Source of the DNA: Pseudarthrobacter psychrotolerans
GTDB taxonomy: Bacteria > Actinomycetota > Actinomycetes > Actinomycetales > Micrococcaceae
Reading direction: 5' to 3'
Assembly: GCF_009911795.1 (NCBI RefSeq)
Contig: NZ_CP047898.1
Coordinates: forward strand, 2,976,001-3,040,000
DNA: 64,000 nucleotides
The notes beneath the pieces were generated by a model. That model saw only the letters and a program-made list of their open reading frames with translations. It did no database searches and was not told the origin of the DNA. Shown here one piece after another: positions 8,501 to 17,305 of the stretch. The first letter of the stretch is position 1; the number at the start of each line of letters is the position of its first letter. The translations under genes and the position numbers were made by a program.

Positions 8501-10245
8501 ACCGTCTCCTCCGCTGCCAGCTGGGAGGACACAATCTCCCGGTACGTTTCCGATGTCTCCAGCAGCTCACGGTTCGTTCCGCGCCCCACGATCCTGCCGT
8601 CGTCGAGCACTAATATCTGGTCCGCGTCAACGATGCTGGACACGCGCTGGGCGATGATCACCAGCGTGGCGCCGGCGGTGCTGCGTTTGAGGGCCTGCCG
8701 CAGCCGGGCGTCGGTGCCGGTGTCCAGCGAGGAGAACGAGTCGTCGAAGATGTACAGCTCGGGCCGTTTCACCAGGGCCCGGGCGATGGCCAGCCGCTGC
8801 CGTTGCCCGCCCGAGACGTTGGTGCCGCCCTGGGAGATGGGCGCATCCAGCCCGCCCTCCATCTCCTCGACGAAGTCGCGGGCCTGGGCGATTTCCAGGG
8901 CGGTCCAGAGCTCGTCCTCGGTGGCATCCGGCTTGCCGTACTGCAGGTTGCTCCGGACGGTCCCGCTGAACAGGTAGGGCCGCTGCGGCACCAGCCCGAT
9001 GTGCCCCCAGAGCAGGTCCGGGTGCAGGTCACGGACGTCCACGCCGTCCATCCGGACCGAGCCGGTGGTGGCGTCGAACAGCCGCGGCATGAGGTTCACC
9101 AGGGTGGTCTTGCCCGCGCCGGTGCTGCCGATGATCGCCGTCGTCTGCCCTGCCTTGGCGGTGAAGCTGATCCCGGAGAGGACGGGCTGGTCGGCACCCG
9201 GGTAGGCGAATCCGACGTCGCGCATTTCCAGCTGCCCGCGCCGGTGCCCGTCGGACGAGACCGCGCTGCTCACGGGATGCAGCGGGGGCCGGACGCTCGA
9301 CTCGGTGCCCAGCACCTCGCCGATCCGGTCCGCGGAGACCGCGGCGCGCGGGATCATCACGGCCATGAACGTGGCCATCATGACGGACATCAGGATCTGC
9401 ATCAGGTAGCTCAGGAACGCGATGAGGGTGCCCACCTGCATGGAGCCGTCCTCGATCCGGAACGAGCCGAACCAGATCACCGCCACGCTGGACACGTTCA
9501 GCACCAGCATCACCACAGGGAAGGCGAGCGCCATCAGCCGGCCGGCACGCAGCGCGGTGTCCGTGACGTCCTCGTTGGCCTGGGCGAAGCGGGCGGACTC
9601 GATGTCCTCGCGGACGAAGGCGCGCACCACGCGGATGCCGGTGAGCTGCTCGCGGAGCACCCGGTTCACGGTGTCGATCCGCTTCTGCATCTTCCGGAAC
9701 AGCGGCACCATCCGGATGATGATCAGCCCCACCCCGATCAGCAGCACGGGTACGGCCACGGCGATCAGCCAGGACAGCTGCACGTCCTGCCGGACCGCCA
9801 TGATCACGCCGCCGATGCTCAACATGGGCGCGGTGACCAGCATGGTGGCGGACATCAGCACCAGCTGCTGGACCTGCTGGACGTCATTGGTGGAGCGGGT
9901 GATCAGGCTGGGGGCGCCGAACTTCGTGACTTCCTGCTCGGAGAACTCCCCCACCCGAGTGAAGATGGCCCCGCGCAGGTCCCGTCCCGCCCCCATGGCC
10001 GCCTTCGCCCCGAAGTACACGGCGATCACTGAGCACACGATCTGCAGCAGCGTGATTCCCAGCATGAGGCCGCCCAGGTTGAGGATGACCCCGGTGTCCC
10101 CCTTGGCCACGCCCTCATCGATGATGTCCGCGTTCAAGGTGGGCAGGTACAGCGACGCGATGGACTGCGCCAGCTGGAAAATCACGACGGCGATAAGCAG
10201 CTGCCGGTGCGGCCGCAGGTATTCAACAAGCAGTTTCCAGAGCAA
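8497..10245 (-). CDS. ABC exporter, permease-ATPase half with degenerate catalytic site
   Basis: A 582-residue fusion of six membrane segments (about 1-310) and an ATPase domain (about 335-575), first gene of the two-gene exporter operon. Walker A is [10 protein letters not shown], the signature VSGGQRQRLAIARA, and Walker B ends IFDDSFSSLD, where Asp replaces the usual catalytic Glu. That substitution marks the degenerate-site subunit of heterodimeric exporters such as TM287/288. Together with the downstream gene it should form one inner-membrane drug or lipid exporter. The substrate cannot be read from the sequence. No dedicated regulator is adjacent. Confidence 0.9.
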   Translation of the reverse strand: MLWKLLVEYLRPHRQLLIAVVIFQLAQSIASLYLPTLNADIIDEGVAKGDTGVILNLGGLMLGITLLQIVCSVIAVYFGAKAAMGAGRDLRGAIFTRVGEFSEQEVTKFGAPSLITRSTNDVQQVQQLVLMSATMLVTAPMLSIGGVIMAVRQDVQLSWLIAVAVPVLLIGVGLIIIRMVPLFRKMQKRIDTVNRVLREQLTGIRVVRAFVREDIESARFAQANEDVTDTALRAGRLMALAFPVVMLVLNVSSVAVIWFGSFRIEDGSMQVGTLIAFLSYLMQILMSVMMATFMAVMIPRAAVSADRIGEVLGTESSVRPPLHPVSSAVSSDGHRRGQLEMRDVGFAYPGADQPVLSGISFTAKAGQTTAIIGSTGAGKTTLVNLMPRLFDATTGSVRMDGVDVRDLHPDLLWGHIGLVPQRPYLFSGTVRSNLQYGKPDATEDELWTALEIAQARDFVEEMEGGLDAPISQGGTNVSGGQRQRLAIARALVKRPELYIFDDSFSSLDTGTDARLRQALKRSTAGATLVIIAQRVSSIVDADQILVLDDGRIVGRGTNRELLETSETYREIVSSQLAAEETV

Positions 10246-10394
10246 TGTGGCTCCAAAGGTTCTGTCCCGCTGGAAGTTCAGACTAGAGGTGGTGCGAAGG
10301 TCAGTTTACGTCCGGCGGCTGGGATAAGCCGTGCAGCTTCGGGAGAAATTCGGCCGGTTCTCCCAGAGCGTATTCGCCGTGCCTGTGGGAGCAC

Positions 10395-10645
10395 CTACTT
10401 CGCGTACTCCCCGGCTTGGCGCGGGTTCAGCATCTCCACCAGCATCGCGATCACCGCGGCCGGGATCAGGAACAATCCGGCGAGGTGAGCGTACAGGCCG
10501 TCGGGCAGCTCATAGGCCAGCCCGCCCACACCACCGCAGGGACGCCGGTCAGGGCCGAGACCCAGACGGGCCTCCCGGACAGCCGCGCCCACACAGCTGT
10601 GACCGCAAAGGCAAGTGCGCCGAGCAGCACAAGCCGGTGCCCCAC
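10395..10645 (-). pseudogene. Small integral membrane protein (one-base frameshift)
   Basis: Starting from the GTG at 10645, 13 bases after the deaminase stop, the frame reads LVLLGALAFAVTAVWARLSG and then VPAVVWAG. After a missing base at about 10520 it continues as LAYELPDGLYAHLAGLFLI and ends NPRQAGEYAK. Restoring one base gives a protein of about 83 residues with three hydrophobic segments. The close spacing suggests co-transcription with the deaminase. I do not recognise the family. Confidence 0.55.
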
Positions 10646-10657
10646 CGCGTTCGTGGA

Positions 10658-11113
10658 CTACTCGGCGATGTCTTCTGCCCATAGTTCAGGGTGTTCGTCC
10701 TGGAAGGTGCGCATCATCTCAACGCATCGGGCATCATTCAACACCACCACTTCGACGCCGCGTGAGCGGAGAAGTTCGAATTCGCCGGGGAACGTCTCGG
10801 CCTCGCCCACCACCACGCGCGGAATCTTGAATTGGATGATTGTCCCCGTACACATCGCACACGGCGCCAGGGTGGTGTAAAGGGTTGTGTCCCGGTAGCT
10901 CTTCTGGCGTCCGGCAGCCCGCAACGCAGACATCTCGCCATGGGCGATTGGATCGCCATGCTGGACACGCTCGTTGTGGCCGCTGGCAATGACGACCCCG
11001 CCGCGGGCCAAGGCAGCACCGATCGGGATGCCGCCCTCTCGGAGGCTCTTTTGTGCGGCCTCGTAGGCAGCCTCGAAGACCGGGTCTGTGCTGGTACGTT
11101 CAGTTTCGGACAT
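10658..11113 (-). CDS. Nucleoside/cytosine deaminase family protein
   Basis: A 151-residue member of the zinc-dependent deaminase superfamily. The zinc-binding and catalytic signature is complete: HGEM (His and proton-shuttling Glu, about residues 63-66) and PCAMC (two Cys, about 88-92). The C-terminal ELWAEDIAE and the overall pattern resemble yeast-type FCY1 cytosine deaminases more than TadA. It would convert cytosine, or a similar amino-pyrimidine, to uracil plus ammonia in the cytoplasm for pyrimidine salvage. The length is normal. Guanine deaminase or another small-substrate deaminase is the main alternative. Confidence 0.85.
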   Translation of the reverse strand: MSETERTSTDPVFEAAYEAAQKSLREGGIPIGAALARGGVVIASGHNERVQHGDPIAHGEMSALRAAGRQKSYRDTTLYTTLAPCAMCTGTIIQFKIPRVVVGEAETFPGEFELLRSRGVEVVVLNDARCVEMMRTFQDEHPELWAEDIAE

Positions 11114-11287
11114 GGGTGCAGTCTAAATCGCGCGCATCGAAGAATTGTTGGTGGCCGCTGACATAGGCCGTCAGCGGGCAAGCGTCCCGCTATAGGATGC
11201 GCAACCGGATCATCCGAAGAATCGTTGACCACCTGCAGCGGCGTGAGTACTCTGGGTCAACTATCCATCCTTGCCGTGGAGGCAGCC

Positions 11288-11860
11288 ATGGGCGGCAATT
11301 CCAAAAACAGCATTTACTACGAGTTCCTGACCGTCTGGCGCGTCGCCGGGACCCCGCAAGAGGTTGTGGACATTCTGGGTGATGCCGGAACACTGGCCCG
11401 CTGGTGGCCCTCGGTGTATTTGTCTGTTGTGCCACTGGATCCAGGCAACCTGGATGGCACTGGAAAGGCGTTCTCCCTGCACACCAAGGGCTGGCTGCCC
11501 TACACGCTGAAGTGGCGGCTCACCGTCACCGAGCCCATCACGGAACATGGATTCGCAATCTCCGCGCACGGCGACCTCAACGGCACCGGACGCTGGACCT
11601 TCGAACATGACCGGCCAGAAACGGTAGTCACCTATGACTGGCGGGTCAGCGCGGCAAAACCGCTCCTGCGCAGGCTGAGCTGGCTGCTCAGGCCCGCCTT
11701 TTCCGCAAACCATCGTTGGGCAATGGCCCGCGGACAGGAAGCCCTCGCCCTGGAATTACGACGACGACGGCCGGGCGCGGATCCCGCCAATATCCCCCAG
11801 CCTGCGCCTGCCACGTTCGTAGGCCGGTACCGCCGGCCAGGGAGGACAACCCAGGCCTGA
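11288..11860 (+). CDS. SRPBCC-fold protein
   Basis: About 190 residues with the START/polyketide-cyclase (SRPBCC) pattern: a first strand (YYEFLTVWRVAGTPQEVVDI), WWPSVY after the first helix, a run of strands, and a long C-terminal helix (ANHRWAMARGQEALALEL). I chose the ATG at 11288 because GGAGG stands five bases upstream; the frame is open further left but without a good start. The fold binds hydrophobic ligands. The ligand is unknown. Confidence 0.7.
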   Translation: MGGNSKNSIYYEFLTVWRVAGTPQEVVDILGDAGTLARWWPSVYLSVVPLDPGNLDGTGKAFSLHTKGWLPYTLKWRLTVTEPITEHGFAISAHGDLNGTGRWTFEHDRPETVVTYDWRVSAAKPLLRRLSWLLRPAFSANHRWAMARGQEALALELRRRRPGADPANIPQPAPATFVGRYRRPGRTTQA

Positions 11861-11942
11861 CAAGGCCCTCTCAACAGCGAGACATGGTCCGGCCGAGCAG
11901 AGGAGTCCGGCTGAGAAGGGCGCCAGCGCACGTAAGTCGGGA

Positions 11943-12283
11943 TCAGCCGTCGGCGGGCGCGGGTTCCTTGTCTTGGACGAATTCGGTCGGGGTCGACGCC
12001 AGATCGCCTGCCACCGCCACGACCTTGTCAGCCGGCACCCCGGCGGCCAGCGCGGCAGCAATCTCCAGGTCGCACGCGGCTTTTGCCTGGTCGAGGGCCC
12101 ATTCAGCGGCCTCGACCTCGCCGACGCGGGTGGTCACTGCGGCCAGCAGTGCGTCGTGCAGGGCTAAGAGGTCAGCGGCCGCCTTTGGGACCCGGGTGTC
12201 GCCAGCTCCTGTTCGCCGTAAAGGGTCCAATCGACCTGGGCGATGGACAGAGGCGGGGTGTTTGAATTGGTGAACGGTTCCAC
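11943..12283 (-). pseudogene. Hypothetical protein (one-base frameshift)
   Basis: From a GTG at 12283 the frame reads VEPFTNSNTPPLSIAQVDWT and LYGEQELAT; after the GGG run at 12194-12196 the meaningful sequence continues in another frame with PKAAADLLALHDALLAAVTT and ends VQDKEPAPADG. One added base joins them into a protein of about 113 residues rich in Ala and predicted helical in its second half. I do not recognise a family. The break is in a homopolymer, as in several other genes here. Confidence 0.45.
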
Positions 12284-12499
12284 GGGGCGGCCTTCTACGA
12301 CTTGCGAAGCAATGCTCCCGGTCGCTGAGCGGAATAAGGTCTCTGAGGACCACCAGACTGAACAAGTCTGTCTACTAAGTCCGAGACTACACAGGAGCCT
12401 GCGAAATACGAAGCGTCGTCGGCAACACGTCTGGCGGATCGCGATCCCTGGCATTGGGTGACGCGGGGAACGCACCGGCGCGGTCCCGCGTTATAGGGC

Positions 12500-12519
12500 G
12501 GCCCGTCCTCCGGGCCTTT
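12500..12519 (+). terminator. Short terminator-like hairpin
   Basis: GGCCCG-TCCTC-CGGGCC followed by TTT. It lies upstream of the DUF4193 gene and could end rightward transcripts entering from the preceding region. Weak, with only a three-base T run. Confidence 0.35.
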
Positions 12520-12602
12520 GACGTGGGAACAACGGCGCATTGGTGTACGTTGCAGTCTCGTCAGAAACATCGCAGAAGCGTCAGAAATGAGAAGCACCCA
12601 AA

Positions 12603-12905
12603 GTGGCAACCGATTACGACGAAGTCCGTTCCGACGTCAAGGAATCCCAGGACCGTTCCCTGGAGGCATTGCAGTCCGCGAACGCCCCGGATGCCCGCAG
12701 CGTCGTCAATGAACTGGACCAAGCCGATGCACTCGATGAAGGCCTGACCCCCGGGGGCGAGATCATCGCCGAGGAGCTCATCGTTCAGGTCATTCCCCAG
12801 GCCGCGGACGAGTTCACCTGCTATTCCTGTTTCCTCGTCCGGCACCGGTCCCAACTCGCACGCGAACGCAACGGCCACTCGTACTGCATCGAGTGCGAAG
12901 GTTAG
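12603..12905 (+). CDS. DUF4193 family protein
   Basis: A 100-residue acidic protein starting at GTG (ATDYDEVRSDVKESQDRS). It matches the actinobacterial DUF4193 family: an acidic N-terminal half and a C-terminal knuckle with two CxxC-like pairs, CYSCF and CIEC, that could bind zinc. The gene is a conserved single-copy marker of actinobacteria with unknown biochemical role. Length and cysteine pattern are complete. The upstream 80 bases are free of genes and probably hold its promoter. Confidence 0.85.
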   Translation: MATDYDEVRSDVKESQDRSLEALQSANAPDARSVVNELDQADALDEGLTPGGEIIAEELIVQVIPQAADEFTCYSCFLVRHRSQLARERNGHSYCIECEG

Positions 12906-13058
12906 GGCATCCATTCGCCAGGGCGCGGTATCGGACAACAGATCAGCGTTACGTGTTCTCCACTAACGGTATTTGCGGAATCCCCGGTACGCGCGGCGAG
13001 GGGCACCATTAAGGGGCCATCCGGCGACCCGGGCGGCGATTCGTAGCCGGTGGATTTT

Positions 13059-13418
13059 CTACCTTGGTGTGAGAGATTGCTCTTGCGGCTCAGGCTGCCT
13101 GCGTAGCCATTGCTGCCAGGGGCGCCGAGTTGTCAGGGCGAGGATGCTCAGCCTGTAGTCGGACTGGAGCGGATCGACGCCGGCAGGCAGATGGTGGGAC
13201 CTCGAGCAGGCCCGCAGTTCTTCCAACGCGTCGGGCTCGATCCGGGCCCGGGTCATATCGAGTTCCAGGGCCATGCCCGTGGTGAGGGAGTTGGCGCGCT
13301 TCATGACGGCATACAGGCCGTGCACGCTTTGGGATGTCACATGGCCCTGCGCGGCTACCTGGGCCGTTGCGCAGTCGAGGTCCACCCGGACCAGCACCCG
13401 AAGCTTGTCTGTCGTCAC
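13059..13418 (-). CDS. STAS-like hypothetical protein
   Basis: A 119-residue protein from a GTG start with GGAG nine bases upstream. The pattern VRVDLDCATAQVAAQGHVT, then a helix, then MALELDMTRARIEPDALEEL resembles a STAS domain (anti-sigma antagonist fold), but there is no clear phosphorylatable Ser after the central Asp. Similar small proteins occur next to stress genes in Arthrobacter-like genomes. Whether it takes part in partner switching is inference. Confidence 0.55.
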   Translation of the reverse strand: MTTDKLRVLVRVDLDCATAQVAAQGHVTSQSVHGLYAVMKRANSLTTGMALELDMTRARIEPDALEELRACSRSHHLPAGVDPLQSDYRLSILALTTRRPWQQWLRRQPEPQEQSLTPR

Positions 13419-13802
13419 GAAAATTTCTCCGCTCTAAGTTGGGTGCCACAACGCTGTGGCGCCCCGGACAACCATAGACCAAATGTGATCCAGGCAACAC
13501 ACCTGCCGGTATTGGATTTTTGCCACGTCCCGGGACGCGCGAGGGACCTGCGCAGGGAGTGGCTGTCCGGTCTCACCATAGTTGTCAGTCCTGACATGGG
13601 AACTGACAGCCACTTCGGGCGATCCAATCGGACCCACGCCTGCTGGATTCTCCTGCGACCCGCCCCCGAGCTGGCCAGCCCGGAACCTCTAAACAGCCAC
13701 GGGCTGGTCAATCGGCACTGACATCCGGCAGGTGAAGGGACGGCGGTCCCCGGAAAACAGCATAGGGACGTCATGTGCTTCCCGGGGGTACGGCCGTCTG
13801 GG
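13419..13802. other. Gene-poor gap with an inverted repeat
   Basis: No convincing gene in 384 bases. The open frames on both strands lack recognisable content. The clearest structure is AGTGGCTGTC (13558-13567) facing GACAGCCACT (13605-13614), with further GTCAG/CTGAC pairing inside the loop. A smaller GCCACA/TGTGGC hairpin lies near 13444-13459. The left part should hold the promoter of the STAS-like gene. Confidence 0.5.
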
Positions 13803-14066
13803 TCAGACGCGGCTCCTGCGGGTCACTGCCCCGTAGATTCCCAGGACGATTAAAGCCCCAAGAATGGCCAGCAGCCAGGTCCTGAGGTCGAAAAAATCCG
13901 CGAGACCTCCGCCGAAGATCAGCGAGCCGATCCATCCCCCGAGGATCGCTCCGACGACGCCCAGAACCAGCGTGACCAGCCAGCCCCCGCCTTGCCGGCC
14001 GGGGAGTATGGCCTTGGCGATGGCTCCTGCAATCAGGCCGAGCAAAAGAAATCCGAGAATTCCCAT
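13803..14066 (-). CDS. GlsB/YeaQ/YmgE family stress-response membrane protein
   Basis: An 87-residue transglycosylase-associated (GlsB/YeaQ) protein made of three membrane segments with glycine motifs: MGILGFLLLGLIAGAIAKAI, LVTLVLGVVGAILGGWIGS, and TWLLAILGALIVLGIYGA, with an ILPGRQGGG turn. I start it at the ATG at 14066, which has GGAAGG upstream; the frame extends to 14123 without a better start. The family is induced by general stress. It is divergent from a CsbD gene, another general-stress protein, and the 152-base gap between them may hold a shared stress promoter. Confidence 0.85.
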   Translation of the reverse strand: MGILGFLLLGLIAGAIAKAILPGRQGGGWLVTLVLGVVGAILGGWIGSLIFGGGLADFFDLRTWLLAILGALIVLGIYGAVTRRSRV

Positions 14067-14218
14067 GACGCACTTCCTTCCAAAGGACCACCAGCGTCGT
14101 TGTGACGCCATGGCAAAATTCAATCAGCACACTTAGCATCTGGCAAGGATCCGATTTACGATTAAATAGTGAGCCGCAGGCAGCCCGCCGGCGGCAACCA
14201 ACCTGAGGAAGTGACACT

Positions 14219-14392
14219 GTGGGTTTGGACGACAAGATCGAGAACACCGCCGAGAAGCTTGGCGGCAAGGGCAAGGAAGTCGCCGGCGAAGCCAAAGGCG
14301 ATCCGGGCCTGAAAGCCGAAGGCAAGAGCGACCAGGCCAAAGCCGATCTGAAGCAGGCCGGCGAGAAGGTCAAAGACGCCTTCAAGGAGTAA
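14219..14392 (+). CDS. CsbD family stress protein
   Basis: A 57-residue hydrophilic protein from GTG, with GAGGAAG eight bases upstream: it opens GLDDKIENTAEKLGGKGKEV, continues with KAEGKSDQAKADLKQAGEKV, and ends KDAFKE. This is the CsbD pattern of repeated charged helices. CsbD in Bacillus is controlled by sigma-B; the molecular role is unknown. It sits back to back with the GlsB-type membrane protein. Confidence 0.88.
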   Translation: MGLDDKIENTAEKLGGKGKEVAGEAKGDPGLKAEGKSDQAKADLKQAGEKVKDAFKE

Positions 14393-14674
14393 TCCACCTC
14401 AACCCGGGAAGGGTGCGGCGCCAACACGGGCGGCACCCTTCCCGCGTCCGGACCTTTGAGGCACCACCGCGAACGGAGCCCAGGCCGTGATCACCGTGAC
14501 GTTTGTCGCTGAGGGCACCGGTTCTTCCCGATCGCGGTCTGAAGCTTCTCAGCGTCAGCATCTGAGAGGCCCTGCAGAGCTCCAACCAGCGTGTCGGGCC
14601 ACAGCCGGCCGGCTATCCCTGACTTCAGCATCGAACATCCGGCATATCCTCAGCCTGCTCCATCCGGGTGGGTG
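14393..14674. other. Intergenic region, possible short remnant
   Basis: A GC-rich palindrome-like stretch follows csbD (GGGTGCGGCG...CGGGCGGCACCC, 14410-14440), which may terminate it. On the minus strand a 46-codon ORF (about 14495-14635, with ALQGLSDADAEKLQTAIG) resembles the last helix of a MarR-type regulator, but this is too short to call. Confidence 0.3.
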
Positions 14675-15370
14675 CTATTGGCCGAGCAGTGACACGGCGT
14701 GGGCGATGACCAGCGCCAGCAGCACGAAGCCGCCGAAGGCTTCGAGGCCCATGAGTGATTTTGCCCGGGCAGAGAGGGGCATCGTGTCCGTTGGGCTGAA
14801 GGCCATGGAGTTAGAGAGCGAGAAGTAGACGTAGTCAATGAACGATGCCGTCCAGCCGCTCTTTACCGACGACCTGGCGGCAACTTCCTTGACGGCGTCG
14901 TGGTCTTCATCCTGGGGGAACCGGAAGTCTGCCTGGGGCAGCTCGTGGCGCGGGGTGTGCCGGCGGGACACAGGGCCGCCCCTGTCCAGTTCCCAGTAGA
15001 CGAGGGCAAAGGCGATGACGTTCGTTACCCATACCTGAAGTGCGGCGAGCAGAAGGGTTGGGCCGTCGGTGTTGTTTGAGCCTGCGAGGGCGATGACCAG
15101 CTGCACCAGGGCGGCCTCATTCGCTACGACCAGCAGCAGTGCCTGGCCTACGGAAAGATACCTGGACCAGCGCGTTTGGCGCGTGAGGCGGCGGGGATTC
15201 AGGGCAATGAGCGGGATCAGGAGGCCCAGCCCGACGATGACGACCGCGTAGCGAACGCCCGGCAGGAATGCTGTGGGCAATGTCGCGTACAGGCTCAGGG
15301 CAACGAGCAGGCCAATGACGGCAGGCCAGCGGTGCTCAGCGTGGGCCTGTTGTCCGTTGTGGGTCGTCAT
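14675..15370 (-). CDS. DUF1345-like integral membrane protein
   Basis: About 231 residues from the ATG at 15370 (MTTHNGQQAHAEHRWPAV). Four or five hydrophobic segments lie in the first half. A hydrophilic cytoplasmic loop (about 140-180) follows, and the conserved C-terminal stretch YVYFSLSNSMAFSPTDTMPL precedes a last membrane segment. The YFSL...FSPTDTMPL motif resembles the pore-like end of DUF1345 proteins and of ion-channel subunits. No transport activity can be assigned. Confidence 0.6.
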   Translation of the reverse strand: MTTHNGQQAHAEHRWPAVIGLLVALSLYATLPTAFLPGVRYAVVIVGLGLLIPLIALNPRRLTRQTRWSRYLSVGQALLLVVANEAALVQLVIALAGSNNTDGPTLLLAALQVWVTNVIAFALVYWELDRGGPVSRRHTPRHELPQADFRFPQDEDHDAVKEVAARSSVKSGWTASFIDYVYFSLSNSMAFSPTDTMPLSARAKSLMGLEAFGGFVLLALVIAHAVSLLGQ

Positions 15371-15587
15371 GATCAGGAGTGTAGGCACGGTTCCGCACAA
15401 CATTTGCTCCGACTCACCGTACATACGTCGTGCCGCGTTGCACAGCACCGACCTGACCGCAGCCGGGCTGGCGCGGCCCTCGCATGCACAGCAACTGCAC
15501 AGGAAATCTTAGGAGCCACGTACAGCGCTGAGGTTCATCCTGAAATTCCCCGCAGCAGTGGGCGAACCAACATCAAGGAGACACATC

Positions 15588-15951
15588 ATGAAGACCAGCA
15601 CAAAATCGGCAATGGCCAGTTTGGCCCTCGCCGCGGCCGTCGGTGGCGGGGCCCTCGCCGTCTCTGCCCTTCCGGCGAATGCGGCGACAACATCGCCCTC
15701 TCCCGATTCCAGCCAGTCGACAACTGCAGCGGCAAGGGATGAATCCAAGGGCGGACACCAGGCCAACGGCATCACCGAGACCTTACTGACCGGTGACACG
15801 GCCACCAAGGGTAGAAACCGACGCCGAGGGCGCCGCGTACGAAGCCCACATCGTCAAATCCGACGGCACCCGCGCCACCGTCTACCTCGACAGCTCCTTC
15901 AACGTGACGTCCACCGAGACGGGAGGGCCAGGAGTAGGACACAAGCGATAA
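15588..15951 (+). pseudogene. Secreted PepSY-like protein, internally deleted
   Basis: The ATG at 15588 has AAGGAG eight bases upstream. The first part encodes a signal peptide (MKTSTKSAMASLALAAAVGG, cut near ALPANA-AT) and GITETLLTGDTATK; that frame then stops making sense. The second part, one frame over, reads VETDAEGAAYEAHIVKSDGT and TVYLDSSFNVTSTETGGPG. Related PepSY-type exported proteins have about 16 more residues between these halves, so a deletion of a length not divisible by three seems to have joined them. Secretion is clear from the leader; function is unknown. Confidence 0.6.
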
Positions 15952-15964
15952 CCGGCATACGGGG

Positions 15965-15994
15965 CGGCCCGGCAGGCCACGGTCCGCCGGGCCG
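15965..15994. terminator. Hairpin between convergent genes
   Basis: CGGCCCGGC and GCCGGGCCG form a perfect 9-bp stem around a 12-base loop, between the secreted-protein gene and the oppositely oriented reductase. No T run follows on either side, so activity as a terminator is uncertain. Confidence 0.4.
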
Positions 15995-16040
15995 ACCTTC
16001 CGGTACAGGGTGTCGTCCGGCCCTGCCAATACTGCGCGGT

Positions 16041-16948
16041 TTAAGTGAGGATGGTGCGGTAGATCCCTGTGTGGTCCAGGTCGCCGTCGCCCGCCGTGAC
16101 CATGTCTTCGAACGAGTTCTGAAGGCACGCTGCCAGCGGAAGTTTCAGCCCTGAATGCCCGGCAATTTCGGCGATGAACCGAAGGTCCTTCAGCTGGTTT
16201 TTTGCTGAACCGCCGTCGTCAAAGTCCTGGTCGACAAATCGTCGTCCCTTTTGGGCCAGCACCTCGGAGTTCGCCAGGCCGCCGGCAAGCACTGCCTGGA
16301 CTTTCTCCAGGTCCAAACCTGTTGTGGCGGCGAGGGCCATTGCCTCGGCCAGGGCCGTTACGGTGGCAGCGACGACTATCTGGTTGCATGCCTTGACGGT
16401 TGACCCGGCACCGGTTTCGCCGAACCACACCACGGTGGAGCTGTAGAGCTCGAAGACAGGTGTCACGAGTTCCACTGCGTTGCGGGGGCCGCCGACCATG
16501 ATGCTCAGCCGGCCTTCCCCGGCGCCTATGGTTCCGCCGCTTAGGGGGCGTCGACGACGGCGACTCCCCAGGTGCGTTGGCAGTGGTCAGCGAATGCTGC
16601 GACCGCGACCGGTGACACGGTCCCGTGGACCACGAGGACCGGGCGCTGTATTCCAGCGGCTTTCCATCCCTGGAGGAGGCCGTCGTCGCCGTGCAGCAGC
16701 GCCTCGAGCTGGGGCAGGTCGGGCAAAACGGTGAGCACTATGTCCCGTGCGGCGTCGGCCGGGGAGGCTGCGAGGGTGCCGCCTTCAATGGCGCGGGCCT
16801 TTTCCGGGGTGCGGTTCCACACGGTGAGCGGAACGCCATGGTTGAGGATGTTTCGTGCGATGGGGGCGCCCATCGGTCCGGTACCCAGGAGGGCAACGGA
16901 CCGATGGATGCCGGGCAGTGGGGCCTGCCCAGGTGTCGGCGTCGTCAT
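16041..16948 (-). pseudogene. NAD(P)-dependent 3-hydroxyisobutyrate/tartronate-semialdehyde reductase family (frameshifted)
   Basis: The N-terminal Rossmann domain (VALLGTGPMGAPIARNIL, VWNRTPEKA) is read from 16948 to 16541. The frame then breaks and the C-terminal helical domain runs to 16041 with GETGAGSTVKACNQIVVAA, the family motif containing the catalytic Lys. The break is at GGGGG 16544-16548: one extra C on the coding strand gives VVDAPLSGGTIGAGEG, exactly the family sequence. It would reduce a beta-hydroxyacid semialdehyde. The start is six bases past the stop of a dctM remnant, consistent with a former sugar-acid uptake and use operon. Confidence 0.85.
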
Positions 16949-16953
16949 CTGGC

Positions 16954-17298
16954 TTAGAAGGGAATGAGTCCGGCGAGAGCGGGCAGGAAGGTGCTGAACC
17001 ACGGGACAGCGGCGAGGACGAGCAGACCGAGGAACACGGCGATCAGGTATGGCCAGAAGTGTTTGAGGCTTCTTTCCACGGTTTCGTGCGCGGTGGCACA
17101 GGCGACGTAGAAGCCGACGCCGGCCGGCGGTGCGAACGAGCCGATGCCCATGGAGATGATGAGGACCATGGCGTACTGCGCGGGGTTGACGCCGAAGTCG
17201 ATGGCGATCGGCAGGAGCAGCGGCGCGAAGATCAGCACAGCCGGCAGGCCTTCGAGCAGCTGGCCCATGATGATCAGGAGCACGATGGTGAACAGCAT
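16954..17298 (-). pseudogene. dctM: TRAP transporter large permease (DctM), C-terminal fragment
   Basis: The last 114 or so residues of a TRAP large membrane subunit: MGQLLEGLPAVLIFAPLLLP, MGIGSFAPPAGVGFYVACAT and FWPYLIAVFLGLLVLAAVPW are typical of DctM ends. A full protein has about 430 residues; the first three quarters are missing, as are the small permease and the solute-binding gene. The break is at about 17300, where a gntK fragment on the other strand begins. It cannot be functional. Confidence 0.85.
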
Positions 17299-17305
17299 AA
17301 AGAGA

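Noticed and set aside
8803..10032. 409-codon plus-strand frame opposite the ABC exporter
   Set aside because: His/Gln/Asp-rich shadow of a clear ABC gene, with no ribosome site or known motif.
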